A stretch of 36,375 bases of DNA. Source: an uncultured bacterium. Lineage in GTDB: Bacteria > Krumholzibacteriota > Krumholzibacteriia > LZORAL124-64-63. Position 1 is the first letter of the stretch, and the number at the start of each line of letters is the position of its first letter. This document shows positions 17,501 to 24,160 of this stretch, in pieces. Under the pieces are notes generated by a model. The model made no database searches and had not been told where the DNA came from. It saw only the letters and a list, made by a program, of their open reading frames with translations. The translations under genes and the position numbers were made by a program. The stretch covers positions 1-36,375 of the forward strand of contig CAIWHK010000023.1 of the NCBI GenBank assembly GCA_903912525.1. Direction: 5' to 3'.

Positions 17501-18646
17501 CACGCGCGGGTAGCCGCCGTTGCTCGCGGTCCAGCCGGTGAAGTTGGCGGGGCTGCCGAAGCTGCCGGTGTAGGCGTCGGTGGCGATCAGGATTTCCATC
17601 TCGCCGGTGTCGATGTCCTGTTCGGCGTTGACGAAGTGCACGGTGCCCGCGTTCATCGCGACGTCCGGCCAGTAGTCGGCGTAGCCGTCGGGCAGGAAGT
17701 AGTCGTAGGTGACCGTGTTGCCGCCGTTGGACGAGTACATGAAGATCAGCGTCCACTCGTACTGGTAGTAGTCGTAGTTGACCGTCAGCCAGTTGGCGGC
17801 GATGAAGACCTTCGCGAAGTCACCGGCGCCGGTCACGGCGATCGACGGCACGGCGCAGGGCTCGCCGACGGCGAGGCCCTTGGCCCAGGCCCACGAGGTG
17901 TTGTCGCCCGGGTTCGTACTGCGCGCGCGCATGATGTAGCCGTCGTCGCGGATCCACACCACGTGCAGGTAGCCGCCGCCGTCGACGGCGAGCTCGGGCT
18001 GGTACTCGTCGGTCGTGAATGAAGGCAGCTTCGACACCGTCCATGTCACGCCCTGGTTCAGCGAGCGCGCCACGTAGATGTCGCGGTCGGTGGCGCCGAG
18101 GTCGACGGCCGAGAACGCGGCGAACAGGACCGCGCCGTCGGGACTGACGGCCAGGGTGACGTGGTCGTCGTTCATGCTGGTCGGGTTGGCGGCCAGGGTG
18201 TTGGCGCTCCAGGGCGCGTTCTTGTCGGCGGACGTCAGCGGGCGGCGCGCACCGGTGGTCGCCAACGGCGCCGATCCGGTCGGGCGCAGGAACGACGGGT
18301 CGGTCAGGCGGTCGAGCATGGCGCGCATCTCGGGGGTCCAGGTCGCCAGCGCCGTATCGGGCACGGCCGAGGATTTCGTCCGGTCGGTCAGGTCCACCTC
18401 GGCGAACACGCGCCGGGGGGCCTTGTTGCCGCTTGCGAAGCTGGAGGTGCGGGGGTGTGCGGCGGCCGGCCGAGCGACGGTGGCTTCAGGCAAGCGACCG
18501 GGAACCGCCAGGACGGGGTTGGCCCCGGTTCTTGGGATCGGCAACGGCTTGGCCGTCAGCGTGTTGCGGGGGGTGGCGCCACCCAGGACGGCCCAGGCCA
18601 GGGCCAGGATCGCGGTGTGGCTTGCCATGCGATTGAACCGGTTCAT
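14570..18646 (-). CDS. Large secreted subtilisin-family (S8) protease with sialidase-like, CARDB-like and FlgD-like regions
   Basis: The protein is 1358 residues. A signal peptide lies near the N-terminus (ASHTAILALAWAVLGGATP). Residues about 130-500 have repeated SxDxGxT-like texture typical of BNR/sialidase beta-propellers. Residues about 540-640 resemble a CARDB adhesion domain, ending HTVSVRLDPDLLVAEDNEAD. A possible protease prodomain follows (about 650-840). The S8 catalytic domain has the triad Asp near 865 (GHLDSGIAYDHPD), His near 912 (HHGSHTAG) and Ser near 1104 (GTSMAAPQVAG). Then come a BACON-like stretch and a C-terminal FlgD-Ig/type-IX-like sorting domain starting YPNPFNPRTTLRFSL. 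Known: this C-terminal domain is widespread on secreted proteins of FCB-group bacteria. It is monocistronic and divergent from arsR. The start at 18646 has only a G-rich ribosome-binding site; M7 is an alternative. Confidence 0.9.
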   Translation of the reverse strand: MNRFNRMASHTAILALAWAVLGGATPRNTLTAKPLPIPRTGANPVLAVPGRLPEATVARPAAAHPRTSSFASGNKAPRRVFAEVDLTDRTKSSAVPDTALATWTPEMRAMLDRLTDPSFLRPTGSAPLATTGARRPLTSADKNAPWSANTLAANPTSMNDDHVTLAVSPDGAVLFAAFSAVDLGATDRDIYVARSLNQGVTWTVSKLPSFTTDEYQPELAVDGGGYLHVVWIRDDGYIMRARSTNPGDNTSWAWAKGLAVGEPCAVPSIAVTGAGDFAKVFIAANWLTVNYDYYQYEWTLIFMYSSNGGNTVTYDYFLPDGYADYWPDVAMNAGTVHFVNAEQDIDTGEMEILIATDAYTGSFGSPANFTGWTASNGGYPRVACEGTDVFVAYQLDYTNGITSDGDIIYTYSSDSGSSFYGPYGLVADEYDSVGPSIFVRGGVVGCLWLDAPAGGDEYQLATRLASGHGAVEFFGDVETITDAPRVEPVFHAADGIFTGARAHAAWSDRRDFPTQGRNIYTSRRDLKANLAAFTPSAWDSSLVVNMIRGQRARGYTSAGDTNYVSFAFLNNGLRDITASFTIDLEVDGQAAASWRLDGGLPAGTYVPLEDYPLLSPHGQHTVSVRLDPDLLVAEDNEADNDFGSRYDFIDGDPLLRFRPSALVTIINPYLKRADALKLADHPPLQREAWLEPIDERLQAAMAKAAGDAKLPVLIIPAERLDPTAIGEALKDATRATRREVVMAAARTQTDRSLAALQPALDALAKQGQAGPAQALWLPGMIAAELTPAAVATLAADPGVARIWLDDQPSRTFGGPDGEAITATPDAGVVDKAGADKAIAWHLTAIGAPTAWAGGNTGAGVLVGHLDSGIAYDHPDIAAHMWDGGASFPHHGFDTVDNDNDPYDGDTSWHHGSHTAGLIAGDGTSGTKTGAAPGATLMALRVVPGYLVDLVEGLQFGIDHGAQMFSMSAGWAQATNDIRSANRYNAELMLAIDIPWVAAAGNGSPTGHYAVPGDIATPGDCPSPWYAPNGGRTAVITVGGLTQAGAVETSSSYGPTAWNMANPLGATDYHDYPYAPGLMKPDLAAPGNNVTSLAGASGYVAYTGTSMAAPQVAGAVAILLGASPGLTPAQLAEALETSATDISASPATPGRDRYTGAGRINIPAALANVPMGASLEFTIQNAGNLPLVLAGALPAVGWIAVDQPPAYLNPGASARLNARIDPAGLLEGVHNSYVTFASSAPQSPQRLDVQLIYGDYATGVDPEVPAVAAAALAGYPNPFNPRTTLRFSLASRQDVGLDIHDLAGRLVRRLVSGPLPAGDHAVLWDGLDDAGRSVASGQYVARLRTGDDAPVTRKLTLLR

Positions 18647-18708
18647 CGGTACCCCCGGCCGGCGATGCGCGGCGTCGGCTGGTTGAGAGGCCCCCGTTGT
18701 GTTCCTAT

Positions 18709-18737
18709 ATTTTACCTATTGAGCGATTTTTTGTCTA
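18709..18737 (-). promoter_or_regulatory. Candidate promoter of the subtilase gene
   Basis: Minus-strand TAGACA (plus 18732-18737), a 17-nt spacer and TAAAAT (plus 18709-18714) lie in the AT-rich divergent gap before arsR. They predict a leader of about 55 nt to the ATG at 18646. Confidence 0.55.
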
Positions 18738-18771
18738 TCAGATTGTGTTGGCGTTGGGTCATTGGGGTATT

Positions 18772-18787
18772 ATCGTATATCTACGAT
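18772..18787 (+). promoter_or_regulatory. Likely ArsR operator upstream of arsR
   Basis: ATCGTA (18772-18777) and TACGAT (18782-18787) form a perfect 6-4-6 inverted repeat, followed at 18790 by another partial copy (ACGAT). ArsR/SmtB repressors bind AT-rich palindromes of this kind. A TATTAT hexamer at 18768-18773 overlaps the left arm and may be the -10 box, so a bound repressor would block polymerase. The -35 is unclear. Confidence 0.6.
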
Positions 18788-18823
18788 TTACGATCAAGCG
18801 AGCCCGATTGCGAGGTGGAGGGC

Positions 18824-19168
18824 ATGCCGCGGACGCGGAGTGAGACCTACCCGGACGACCTGGTGGCGTTGGCCGCGGTGGCGCGCGCACTGGCCCATCC
18901 GGGGCGGCTGCAACTGCTGGAGGCGATCGCCGCGCGGCGGTCGTGCGTGTGCGGCGAGCTCGTCGAACTGATGCCCCTGGCGCAGTCGACGGTGTCCCAG
19001 CACCTGAAGGAACTAAAGGAGGCGGGGCTGGTCCACGGCGTCGTGGACGGGCCGCGGACCTGCTACTGCGTGGACGCCGGGAAGCTGGCGGCTGTCGGGG
19101 CGGCATTCGCCGGCCTGTTTGCTCGTTTGGGCTGCTGCGAGCGGCCGAAGGAGGAGGACCATGGCTGA
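18824..19168 (+). CDS. arsR: ArsR/SmtB-family metalloid-responsive repressor
   Basis: The 114-residue protein is a winged-helix ArsR-family regulator. The N-terminal HPGRLQLLEAI segment and the recognition helix AQSTVSQHLKELKEAGLV are typical. C41-x-C43 in SCVCGELVE matches the E. coli ArsR arsenite site (CVCDL), and further cysteines occur in RTCYC and in LGCCERP near the C-terminus. The ATG at 18824 follows GAGGTG at 18812-18817. It overlaps the start of the arsenite methyltransferase gene by 8 nt and lies behind the palindrome at 18772-18787, which it probably binds. Known: arsenite binding to such cysteines releases the operator. I infer autoregulation of an arsR-arsM-NFACT-R-transporter unit. 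Confidence 0.92.
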   Translation: MPRTRSETYPDDLVALAAVARALAHPGRLQLLEAIAARRSCVCGELVELMPLAQSTVSQHLKELKEAGLVHGVVDGPRTCYCVDAGKLAAVGAAFAGLFARLGCCERPKEEDHG

Positions 19169-19955
19169 CGACATCAAGCAGGTGGTGCGGCAGAAGTACG
19201 GCGAACTGGCACGGGCACGGGACGGCGGCGGTTGCGGGTGCTGCGGCGGCGACCCGATCGGCGGCGAGAACTTCGCCGACGACTACACGCAACTGGACGG
19301 GTACCTGCCCGCGGCCGACCTGGGCCTCGGCTGCGGGCTGCCGACGCGTGACGCCTTCGTCAGGCCGGGTGACACGGTGCTCGATCTCGGCAGCGGCGCC
19401 GGCAACGACGTCTTCGTGGCGCGGGCGCTGACCGGGCCTACCGGGCAGGTCATCGGCGTGGATATGGTGCCGGAGATGGTGGCGCGGGCGCGGGCGAACG
19501 CCGAGCGGCTCGGCGCGACCAATGTCACGTTCCACCTCGGCGAGATCGAGGCGCTGCCGCTGGACGAAGCCACCGTCGATGTGGTCATCTCCAACTGCGT
19601 GCTCAACCTGGTGCCGGACAAGGCGCGTGCGTTCGCCGAGATCCGCCGCGTGCTGCGGCCGGGCGGGCACTTCTCGGTCTCGGACATCGTGCTTGTCGGC
19701 GAACTGCCTGCGGGCGTACGCGAGAGCGCCGTCATGTACGCCGGCTGCGTGGCCGGCGCGCTGCAGGAACAGGAGTACCTCGACGTGATCGCGGCAACCG
19801 GCTTCGTCGATGTCGAGGTGCGCAAGCGCAAGCGCATCGAGCTGCCCGACGAACTCCTGGCGCAGGCCCTGCCTCCGGCCGAGGCGGCGGCGTTCCGCGC
19901 CTCGGGGGCCGGCATCTGGAGCCTGACCGTGTTCGGTCGCCGGGCGGAAGGGTAG
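19161..19955 (+). CDS. arsM: Arsenite S-adenosylmethionine methyltransferase
   Basis: The 264-residue class-I methyltransferase carries the ArsM signatures. The SAM motif is LDLGSGAGND (74-83), the acidic GVDM follows near 99-102, and ISNCVLNLVPDK (143-154) and YAGCVAGAL (193-201) are present. Cysteines C58, C146 and C196 correspond to the three arsenite ligands of characterised ArsM enzymes, and an N-terminal GCGCCGG (25-28 cysteines) is common in bacterial members. Known: the enzyme methylates As(III) to mono-, di- and trimethyl forms in the cytosol. The ATG at 19161 follows GGAGGAGG and overlaps the arsR stop, so the two are translationally coupled. It is complete and of normal length. A generic UbiE-type methyltransferase is unlikely given the cysteine set. 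Confidence 0.92.
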   Translation: MADDIKQVVRQKYGELARARDGGGCGCCGGDPIGGENFADDYTQLDGYLPAADLGLGCGLPTRDAFVRPGDTVLDLGSGAGNDVFVARALTGPTGQVIGVDMVPEMVARARANAERLGATNVTFHLGEIEALPLDEATVDVVISNCVLNLVPDKARAFAEIRRVLRPGGHFSVSDIVLVGELPAGVRESAVMYAGCVAGALQEQEYLDVIAATGFVDVEVRKRKRIELPDELLAQALPPAEAAAFRASGAGIWSLTVFGRRAEG

Positions 19956-19960
19956 GCGGC

Positions 19961-20380
19961 GTGCCCCGTCCCGAGAAACCCGAGAAGGTGGCGGTCAAGG
20001 TCTGGCGCTACGAGCTGCCCGGCGGCTGGGTGGTCCTGGCCGGGCGCACCGACCTGGACAACGACCGCCTGTCGATCAAGATCGCCAAGGCGAACGACTG
20101 GTGGTTCCACGTGCGCGGCCTGCCGGGCAGCCACGTCGTGCTGCAGGTGCCCGCCGGCGAGGAGCCCGACAACGAGACGGTGAAGGCGGCCGCGGCGATC
20201 GCCGCCTGGCACAGCAAGAAGCGCGAATCGAACCAGGTGTCGGTCAGCGGCACGCGCGCGCGTTTCGTCACCAAGCCGAAAGGCGCGAAGCCCGGCACCG
20301 TCGAGATCCGCAAGGAAAAGACGTTCGTGGTGCGGCCGGCCGTGCCTTCGCCCCACGTCGACGAACAGGTCGAGGAGTAG
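19961..20380 (+). CDS. Stand-alone NFACT-R (DUF814) domain protein
   Basis: The 139-residue protein starts at GTG 19961, 5 nt after the arsM stop. It is made of one NFACT-R/DUF814 domain. The signature DWWFHVRGLPGSHVVLQ lies at residues 46-62, followed by the helix with AAAIAAWHSKKRESNQVSV-like residues and a strand KPGTVEIRKEKTF. Known: this domain binds RNA in RqcH/NEMF-type proteins of ribosome-associated quality control, where it is preceded by NFACT-N and coiled-coil regions; those are absent here, so it cannot be a full RqcH. Stand-alone or ThiI-fused versions have been proposed to act in tRNA/RNA modification. Its tight linkage to arsRM and a transporter is unexplained. The C-terminus is acidic (DEQVEE). 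Confidence 0.85.
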   Translation: MPRPEKPEKVAVKVWRYELPGGWVVLAGRTDLDNDRLSIKIAKANDWWFHVRGLPGSHVVLQVPAGEEPDNETVKAAAAIAAWHSKKRESNQVSVSGTRARFVTKPKGAKPGTVEIRKEKTFVVRPAVPSPHVDEQVEE

Positions 20381-20384
20381 CCCG

Positions 20385-21362
20385 TTGACCAAGCGTTCCG
20401 CGCACCCGTCACACCTGTCGCGCCCGCCCCGCTTCCCGACGCTGACCATGCTGCTGATCGGCGCGTTCTGCATCTCGTGGGCGCCGATCTTCGTGAAGAT
20501 CGCCGGGCGCCAGGAACTCGGGCCGACCTCGATCGCGTTCTGGCGCCTGCTGATCGGCGCCATCACGCTCTTCGCCGCCGCCGCCGCCATGCGCCGGCCG
20601 CTGCGCCTGCCGCCCCGGGCCACGGCGCTGGCACTGCTGGGCGGGGTCATCTTCATGGCCGACCTCTTCCTGTGGCACCGTTCGATCAAGCTGGTCGGCG
20701 CCGGCCTGGCCACGATCTTCGCCGCCACGCAGGTCTTCAACACGGCCGGGCTCAACTGGCTGTTCCTGGGCGAGCGCCCGCGTGGGCGTTTCTTCGTCGC
20801 GGCGGCCGCGGGCCTGGTGGGCGTGGCGCTGGTGGCGGGCGTGGGCAGCGGCATCGCCATCGCGGGCGACTATGGGCGCGGCGTGGCGATGGGCCTGGGC
20901 ACCGGCCTGTGCTACGGCGGCTACCTGCTCAGCACGCGGCAGCTGGGCCGGCACGAACCGCGGCTGTCGCCGATCACCATCGTCGCCTGGCTCTCGCTGG
21001 GCGGCGCCGTCGCCAGCGGGCTGGTCTGCCTGGCCGAGCACGATGCGTTCATGCCGCGCACGCCGCTGGCGTGGTGGATGCTGGTCGCGCTGGGGGCGGG
21101 AATTCAGGGCGGCGGCTGGTGGGCCATCGCCACGGCGCTGCCGCGTGTCAGCGGCGCCACGGGCGGGCTGGTGCTGCTGCTGCAGCCGGTGCTGGCCACC
21201 GTGTGGGGCTGGCTGCTGTTCGGCGAACGGCTGACGCCGATCCAGATGGCCGGCGCGGCATTGACGCTCGGGGCCATCTACGCAGGCACGCTGGGGCTCG
21301 GGTCGCTGGCGCGGGGGCCTCAGCGGCCCAGCCAGCCGATGCCGCCGCCGTCGCGGTCGTAG
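20385..21362 (+). CDS. EamA-type DMT-superfamily transporter
   Basis: The 325-residue protein has ten predicted membrane segments in two EamA repeats. The first holds FVKIAGRQELGPTSIAFWRLL and FLGERPRGRFF; the second ends with LLLQPVLATVWGWLLFGERLTP. Both GER-type motifs are hallmarks of EamA permeases, which export metabolites or amino acids across the inner membrane. A TTG start at 20385 lies 4 nt after the NFACT-R gene with GGAG 8 nt upstream, so it is the fourth gene of the arsR unit. Whether it moves an arsenic compound is unknown. Its last 43 nt overlap the end of the convergent deaminase gene. Confidence 0.88.
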   Translation: MTKRSAHPSHLSRPPRFPTLTMLLIGAFCISWAPIFVKIAGRQELGPTSIAFWRLLIGAITLFAAAAAMRRPLRLPPRATALALLGGVIFMADLFLWHRSIKLVGAGLATIFAATQVFNTAGLNWLFLGERPRGRFFVAAAAGLVGVALVAGVGSGIAIAGDYGRGVAMGLGTGLCYGGYLLSTRQLGRHEPRLSPITIVAWLSLGGAVASGLVCLAEHDAFMPRTPLAWWMLVALGAGIQGGGWWAIATALPRVSGATGGLVLLLQPVLATVWGWLLFGERLTPIQMAGAALTLGAIYAGTLGLGSLARGPQRPSQPMPPPSRS

Positions 21363-22660
21363 GCGACGCACCCGCCGACGATCGTCGCGCGCGCCGGCTC
21401 GGGATGGCACAACACAAGCGCGGCCACCGGGTCGTCCGCGCCGTCGTAGCCGATCGCCTCGAGGTCGAACACCGCCAGGTCGCAGGCCTTCCCCGGCTCG
21501 ATGGCGCCGACATCGTCCCGGCCGAGGCAGCGCGCGCCGTCCAGCGTCGCCATCTCCAGCACTTCCTGCACCGTCATCGCCGCCGCGCCGCCCAGCACGC
21601 GGTGCAGCAGCAGCGCCTGCCGCAGTTCGGCCAGCAGGTTCGAGCTGTCGTTGCTGGCCGAGCCGTCGACGGCCAGGCCCACCGGGCAGCCTGCCCGGCG
21701 CAGGTCGCGCACGCGGCAGATGCCCGAGCCCAGGCGCATGTTCGAGGTGGGGCAGTGGGCGATGCCCGTGCCCGCCCGGCCCAGCCGCGCGATCTCGTCG
21801 TCATCGAACCAGATGCCGTGCGCCAGCCACACGTCCGGTCCCGTCCAGCCCACCGATTCGAGGAAGTCCAGGGGCCGCGAACCGTAGATCTGCCGGCAGT
21901 AGTCGTTCTCGTCGCGCGTCTCGGCCAGGTGCGTGTGCAGGCGCACGCCGTGATGGCGCGCCAGTTCGGCCGTGCGGCGCATCAGGTCCGGGTCGACCGA
22001 GAACGGCGAGCACGGGGCCAGCGCGATGCGCACGAGCGCGCCCGGTTGCGGATCGTGCCATTTGCCGATGACGCGTTCGCAGTCGGCCAGGATGGTATCG
22101 GCGTCCTGCACGACATCGTCGGGCGGCAGGCCGCCGTCCTTCTGCGAGCGGCTCATCGAGCCGCGCGTGGGATGGAAGCGGATGCCGGTCTTCCGGGCGG
22201 CCTCGATCGTGATGTCCAGCAGTTCAGGCGACGCGGCGCGCGGAAACAGGTAGTGGTGGTCGGTGGTCAACGTGCAACCGGAGCGCAGCAGCTCCTGGCA
22301 GCCGACGACGGCCGCGCGGTGGAAATCCTCGTTGTCCAATTGCGCCCACACCGGATACAGCGTGCGCAGCCAGGGAAACAGTTCGCTGTCGACCGCGCCC
22401 CGCCAGGCGCGCGTGCGCGTCTGGTACAGGTGATGGTGCGTGTTCACCAGGCCGGGCAGGACGACGCAGCCGGTGGCGTCGAAGCGCTGGTGGTCCTGCG
22501 CCAGGATCCCGTCCACGAACACCGGCACCGGGCCGTGTCCCACGGCGGTGACCAGTCCGTCCCGGGCGGCCACCCAGCCGTCCCGGAGGACCTCGCGCGC
22601 GCCGTTCATGGTGACCAGCGTCGTCGCATTCTCGAGCAGGAATCTCTTGTTGTCGGCCAT
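21320..22660 (-). CDS. 8-oxoguanine-deaminase-like amidohydrolase
   Basis: This 446-residue member of the guanine deaminase/chlorohydrolase branch starts at ATG 22658-22660 (GGGGAG just upstream). Metal-site elements are H75-x-H77 in LVNTHHHLYQT, LHTHLAET, the WLAHGIWF histidine and GLAVDGSASNDSSNLLAE with its catalytic aspartate. The NTHHHLYQT-TRA and SASNDSxxLLAExRQALLL patterns are those I associate with bacterial 8-oxoguanine deaminases (EC 3.5.4.32), which convert 8-oxoguanine to urate. An N-terminal 65-residue extension is open but has no domain. It shares a divergent promoter region with the molybdenum hydroxylase operon, which supports a joint role in making or consuming urate. A hydroxyatrazine hydrolase or another aminohydrolase cannot be excluded from sequence alone. 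Confidence 0.8.
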   Translation of the reverse strand: MADNKRFLLENATTLVTMNGAREVLRDGWVAARDGLVTAVGHGPVPVFVDGILAQDHQRFDATGCVVLPGLVNTHHHLYQTRTRAWRGAVDSELFPWLRTLYPVWAQLDNEDFHRAAVVGCQELLRSGCTLTTDHHYLFPRAASPELLDITIEAARKTGIRFHPTRGSMSRSQKDGGLPPDDVVQDADTILADCERVIGKWHDPQPGALVRIALAPCSPFSVDPDLMRRTAELARHHGVRLHTHLAETRDENDYCRQIYGSRPLDFLESVGWTGPDVWLAHGIWFDDDEIARLGRAGTGIAHCPTSNMRLGSGICRVRDLRRAGCPVGLAVDGSASNDSSNLLAELRQALLLHRVLGGAAAMTVQEVLEMATLDGARCLGRDDVGAIEPGKACDLAVFDLEAIGYDGADDPVAALVLCHPEPARATIVGGCVAYDRDGGGIGWLGR

Positions 22661-22688
22661 GTCTCTCCCCGGCGTGGAGGGTGCGAAG

Positions 22689-22716
22689 TTGATCGCCCGG
22701 CAGGTTACATTATACT
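22689..22716 (+). promoter_or_regulatory. Promoter of the molybdenum-hydroxylase operon
   Basis: TTGATC (22689-22694), a 16-nt spacer and TATACT (22711-22716) lie about 40 nt before the ATG at 22755. The -10 box overlaps the -10 of the divergent deaminase promoter. Confidence 0.65.
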
Positions 22717-22737
22717 GGTCCGGTGAGCCCGACCCAA
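22709..22737 (-). promoter_or_regulatory. Divergent promoter of the 8-oxoguanine-deaminase-like gene
   Basis: Minus-strand TTGGGT (plus 22732-22737), a 17-nt spacer and a perfect TATAAT (plus 22709-22714) predict a start near 22702 and a leader of about 42 nt. Its -10 shares six of eight bases with the opposite promoter, so polymerase cannot occupy both at once. Confidence 0.65.
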
Positions 22738-22754
22738 GGCCAAGGGGGAACGTG

Positions 22755-23651
22755 ATGTGGGAACTCAAGGAATACCGTATCGCCGGCAGCGTCGGCGAGG
22801 CGGTGGCGATGATGCGGCGCGGCCCTGGCAAGGGCGTGTACATCGCGGGGGGCACGGACCTGTTCCTGTTCCCGCCGGCCTGTGACTATGTCGTGGACGT
22901 CAACCACGCGGGCATGTCGAGCATCGCGCGCACGCCGGACGGCGACCTGTTCATCGGGGCCGCGGCCACGCTGCACGACATCGCCACCAGCCCCCTGGTG
23001 ACCGGCTTCGCGGGCGGCCTCGTCTCCGCCGCGGCCGCGCACTGCGGCAACCGCCCGGTGCGCACGACCGCGACCATCGGCGGCAACCTCTGCAATGCGC
23101 TTCCTTCGGCCGATCTGGCGCCCGCGCTGCTGGCGCTGGACGCCGTCTGCTACATCGCCGACGAGGACAGCCAGGAAAGCCTGCCGCTGGAGGATTTCTT
23201 CACTGGCCCGCGCCGCACCGTGTTGGACGGCCGGTTGCTGGTGGGGATCGCCCTGTCGGCCGCGGCCGGCGAGCGGCGCGCGCAGGCGCGGCGCCTGACA
23301 CGCTCGGCCGAGGACATCGCCCTGGTGCAGGTGGCCGTGGCGCTGGAGATCGAAGGGGACCGCGTGGGTGCCGCGCGCATCGCCTTGGGTTCGGTGGCGC
23401 CGGTGCCGATGCGGGCGATGCTGGCCGAAGCGCTGGTCGAGGGCGAACTGATCGCCAACCTGGATCCCGACCGCCTGGCCGACGCCGCGGCCATCGCCGC
23501 CGCGGAATGCGATCCCATCGACGACCACCGCGCGAGCGCCGAGTACCGGCGCGAGATGGTGGGCGTGCTCACCCGCCGGCTGCTGGCGAGTGCGCTGGCT
23601 GCGGCGACGGACATGTCGCCGGACTCCGGCAACGAGGGAGGCGCCGCGTGA
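22755..23651 (+). CDS. Xanthine-dehydrogenase-family FAD-binding subunit
   Basis: The 298-residue protein is the FAD subunit of a three-subunit molybdenum hydroxylase (XdhB/CoxM/YgfM type). The FAD-binding motifs are YIAGGTDLFLF near residues 33-43 and RTTATIGGNLCNALPSADLAPAL near 105-127, followed by the C-terminal CO_deh_flav_C domain. Known: this subunit passes electrons from the iron-sulfur clusters to NAD+ or another acceptor in the cytosol. ATG 22755 follows an AGGGGGAA ribosome-binding site; GTG 22752 is in frame and also possible. It is first in its operon and its stop overlaps the next start (GTGA). The order FAD, 2Fe-2S, Mo is common for XDH-type hydroxylases. Confidence 0.93.
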   Translation: MWELKEYRIAGSVGEAVAMMRRGPGKGVYIAGGTDLFLFPPACDYVVDVNHAGMSSIARTPDGDLFIGAAATLHDIATSPLVTGFAGGLVSAAAAHCGNRPVRTTATIGGNLCNALPSADLAPALLALDAVCYIADEDSQESLPLEDFFTGPRRTVLDGRLLVGIALSAAAGERRAQARRLTRSAEDIALVQVAVALEIEGDRVGAARIALGSVAPVPMRAMLAEALVEGELIANLDPDRLADAAAIAAAECDPIDDHRASAEYRREMVGVLTRRLLASALAAATDMSPDSGNEGGAA

Positions 23652-24160
23652 AGATCGCCGTGAAGCTCAACGGGCGGAACCGGGAGTGGGAGGCGGCTCC
23701 GGGAGCCACGCTCCTGTCGGTGCTGCGCGACGGCCCGCAGGAACCGCGCATGACGTCGGTCAAGCGCGGTTGCGAGACCGGCGACTGCGGCGCCTGCACG
23801 GTGCTGCTGGACGGGCAGCCGGTGAACAGCTGCGTCGTGGCTGCCGCGCGCGCGCATGGCCATGCCGTCACCACGATCGAGGGCCTGCTCGGCGACCCGC
23901 TGATGACCATGCTGCAGGCGGCACTGGTCGAGCACGCGGCCGTGCAGTGCGGCTACTGCTCGCCGGGCATGCTGGTCAGCCTCTACCACCTGCTCAGGGA
24001 GTGCCGTGCCGCCGGCACGACCCCGGACGACCACGCCATCCGCGAGGCGCTGACCGGCAACCTCTGCCGCTGCACCGGCTACGTGAAGCCGGTCGCCGCC
24101 GCCGCCGCCGTGGCCGCGGCGCTGGCCGCCATGCGCAGCACGGAAGCGGGGGCGCGATGA
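23648..24160 (+). CDS. Xanthine-dehydrogenase-family 2Fe-2S subunit
   Basis: The 170-residue protein has the two expected cluster domains. A plant-ferredoxin-like N-terminal domain contains CETGDCGACTVLLDG and a later C in VNSCVV. A C-terminal helical domain has CGYCSPGM and NLCRCTGY. All eight cysteines are present. It starts at GTG 23648, overlapping the FAD-subunit stop by 4 nt, and its own stop overlaps the ATG of the molybdenum subunit (ATGA). It relays electrons between the molybdenum centre and FAD. An alanine-rich tail near the C-terminus is longer than usual. Confidence 0.95.
   Translation: MKIAVKLNGRNREWEAAPGATLLSVLRDGPQEPRMTSVKRGCETGDCGACTVLLDGQPVNSCVVAAARAHGHAVTTIEGLLGDPLMTMLQAALVEHAAVQCGYCSPGMLVSLYHLLRECRAAGTTPDDHAIREALTGNLCRCTGYVKPVAAAAAVAAALAAMRSTEAGAR

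Noticed and set aside
15440-18022. An 860-codon open frame antisense to the subtilase gene, and similar long antisense frames at 8964-11096 and 6788-8509.
   Set aside because: They run opposite strong genes, have low-complexity Arg/Ala/Gly-rich translations with no domain, and follow from the high G+C at third codon positions.
19961-20380. Reading the NFACT-R protein as a truncated RqcH/FbpA pseudogene.
   Set aside because: It has its own start and stop, tight operon spacing and an intact domain with the conserved WFH and PGSH motifs; no remnants of NFACT-N precede it.
21320-21362. The 43-nt convergent overlap of the transporter and deaminase genes as a sign of a frameshift.
   Set aside because: Both proteins end at family-typical positions; short tail-to-tail overlaps are common in compact genomes.
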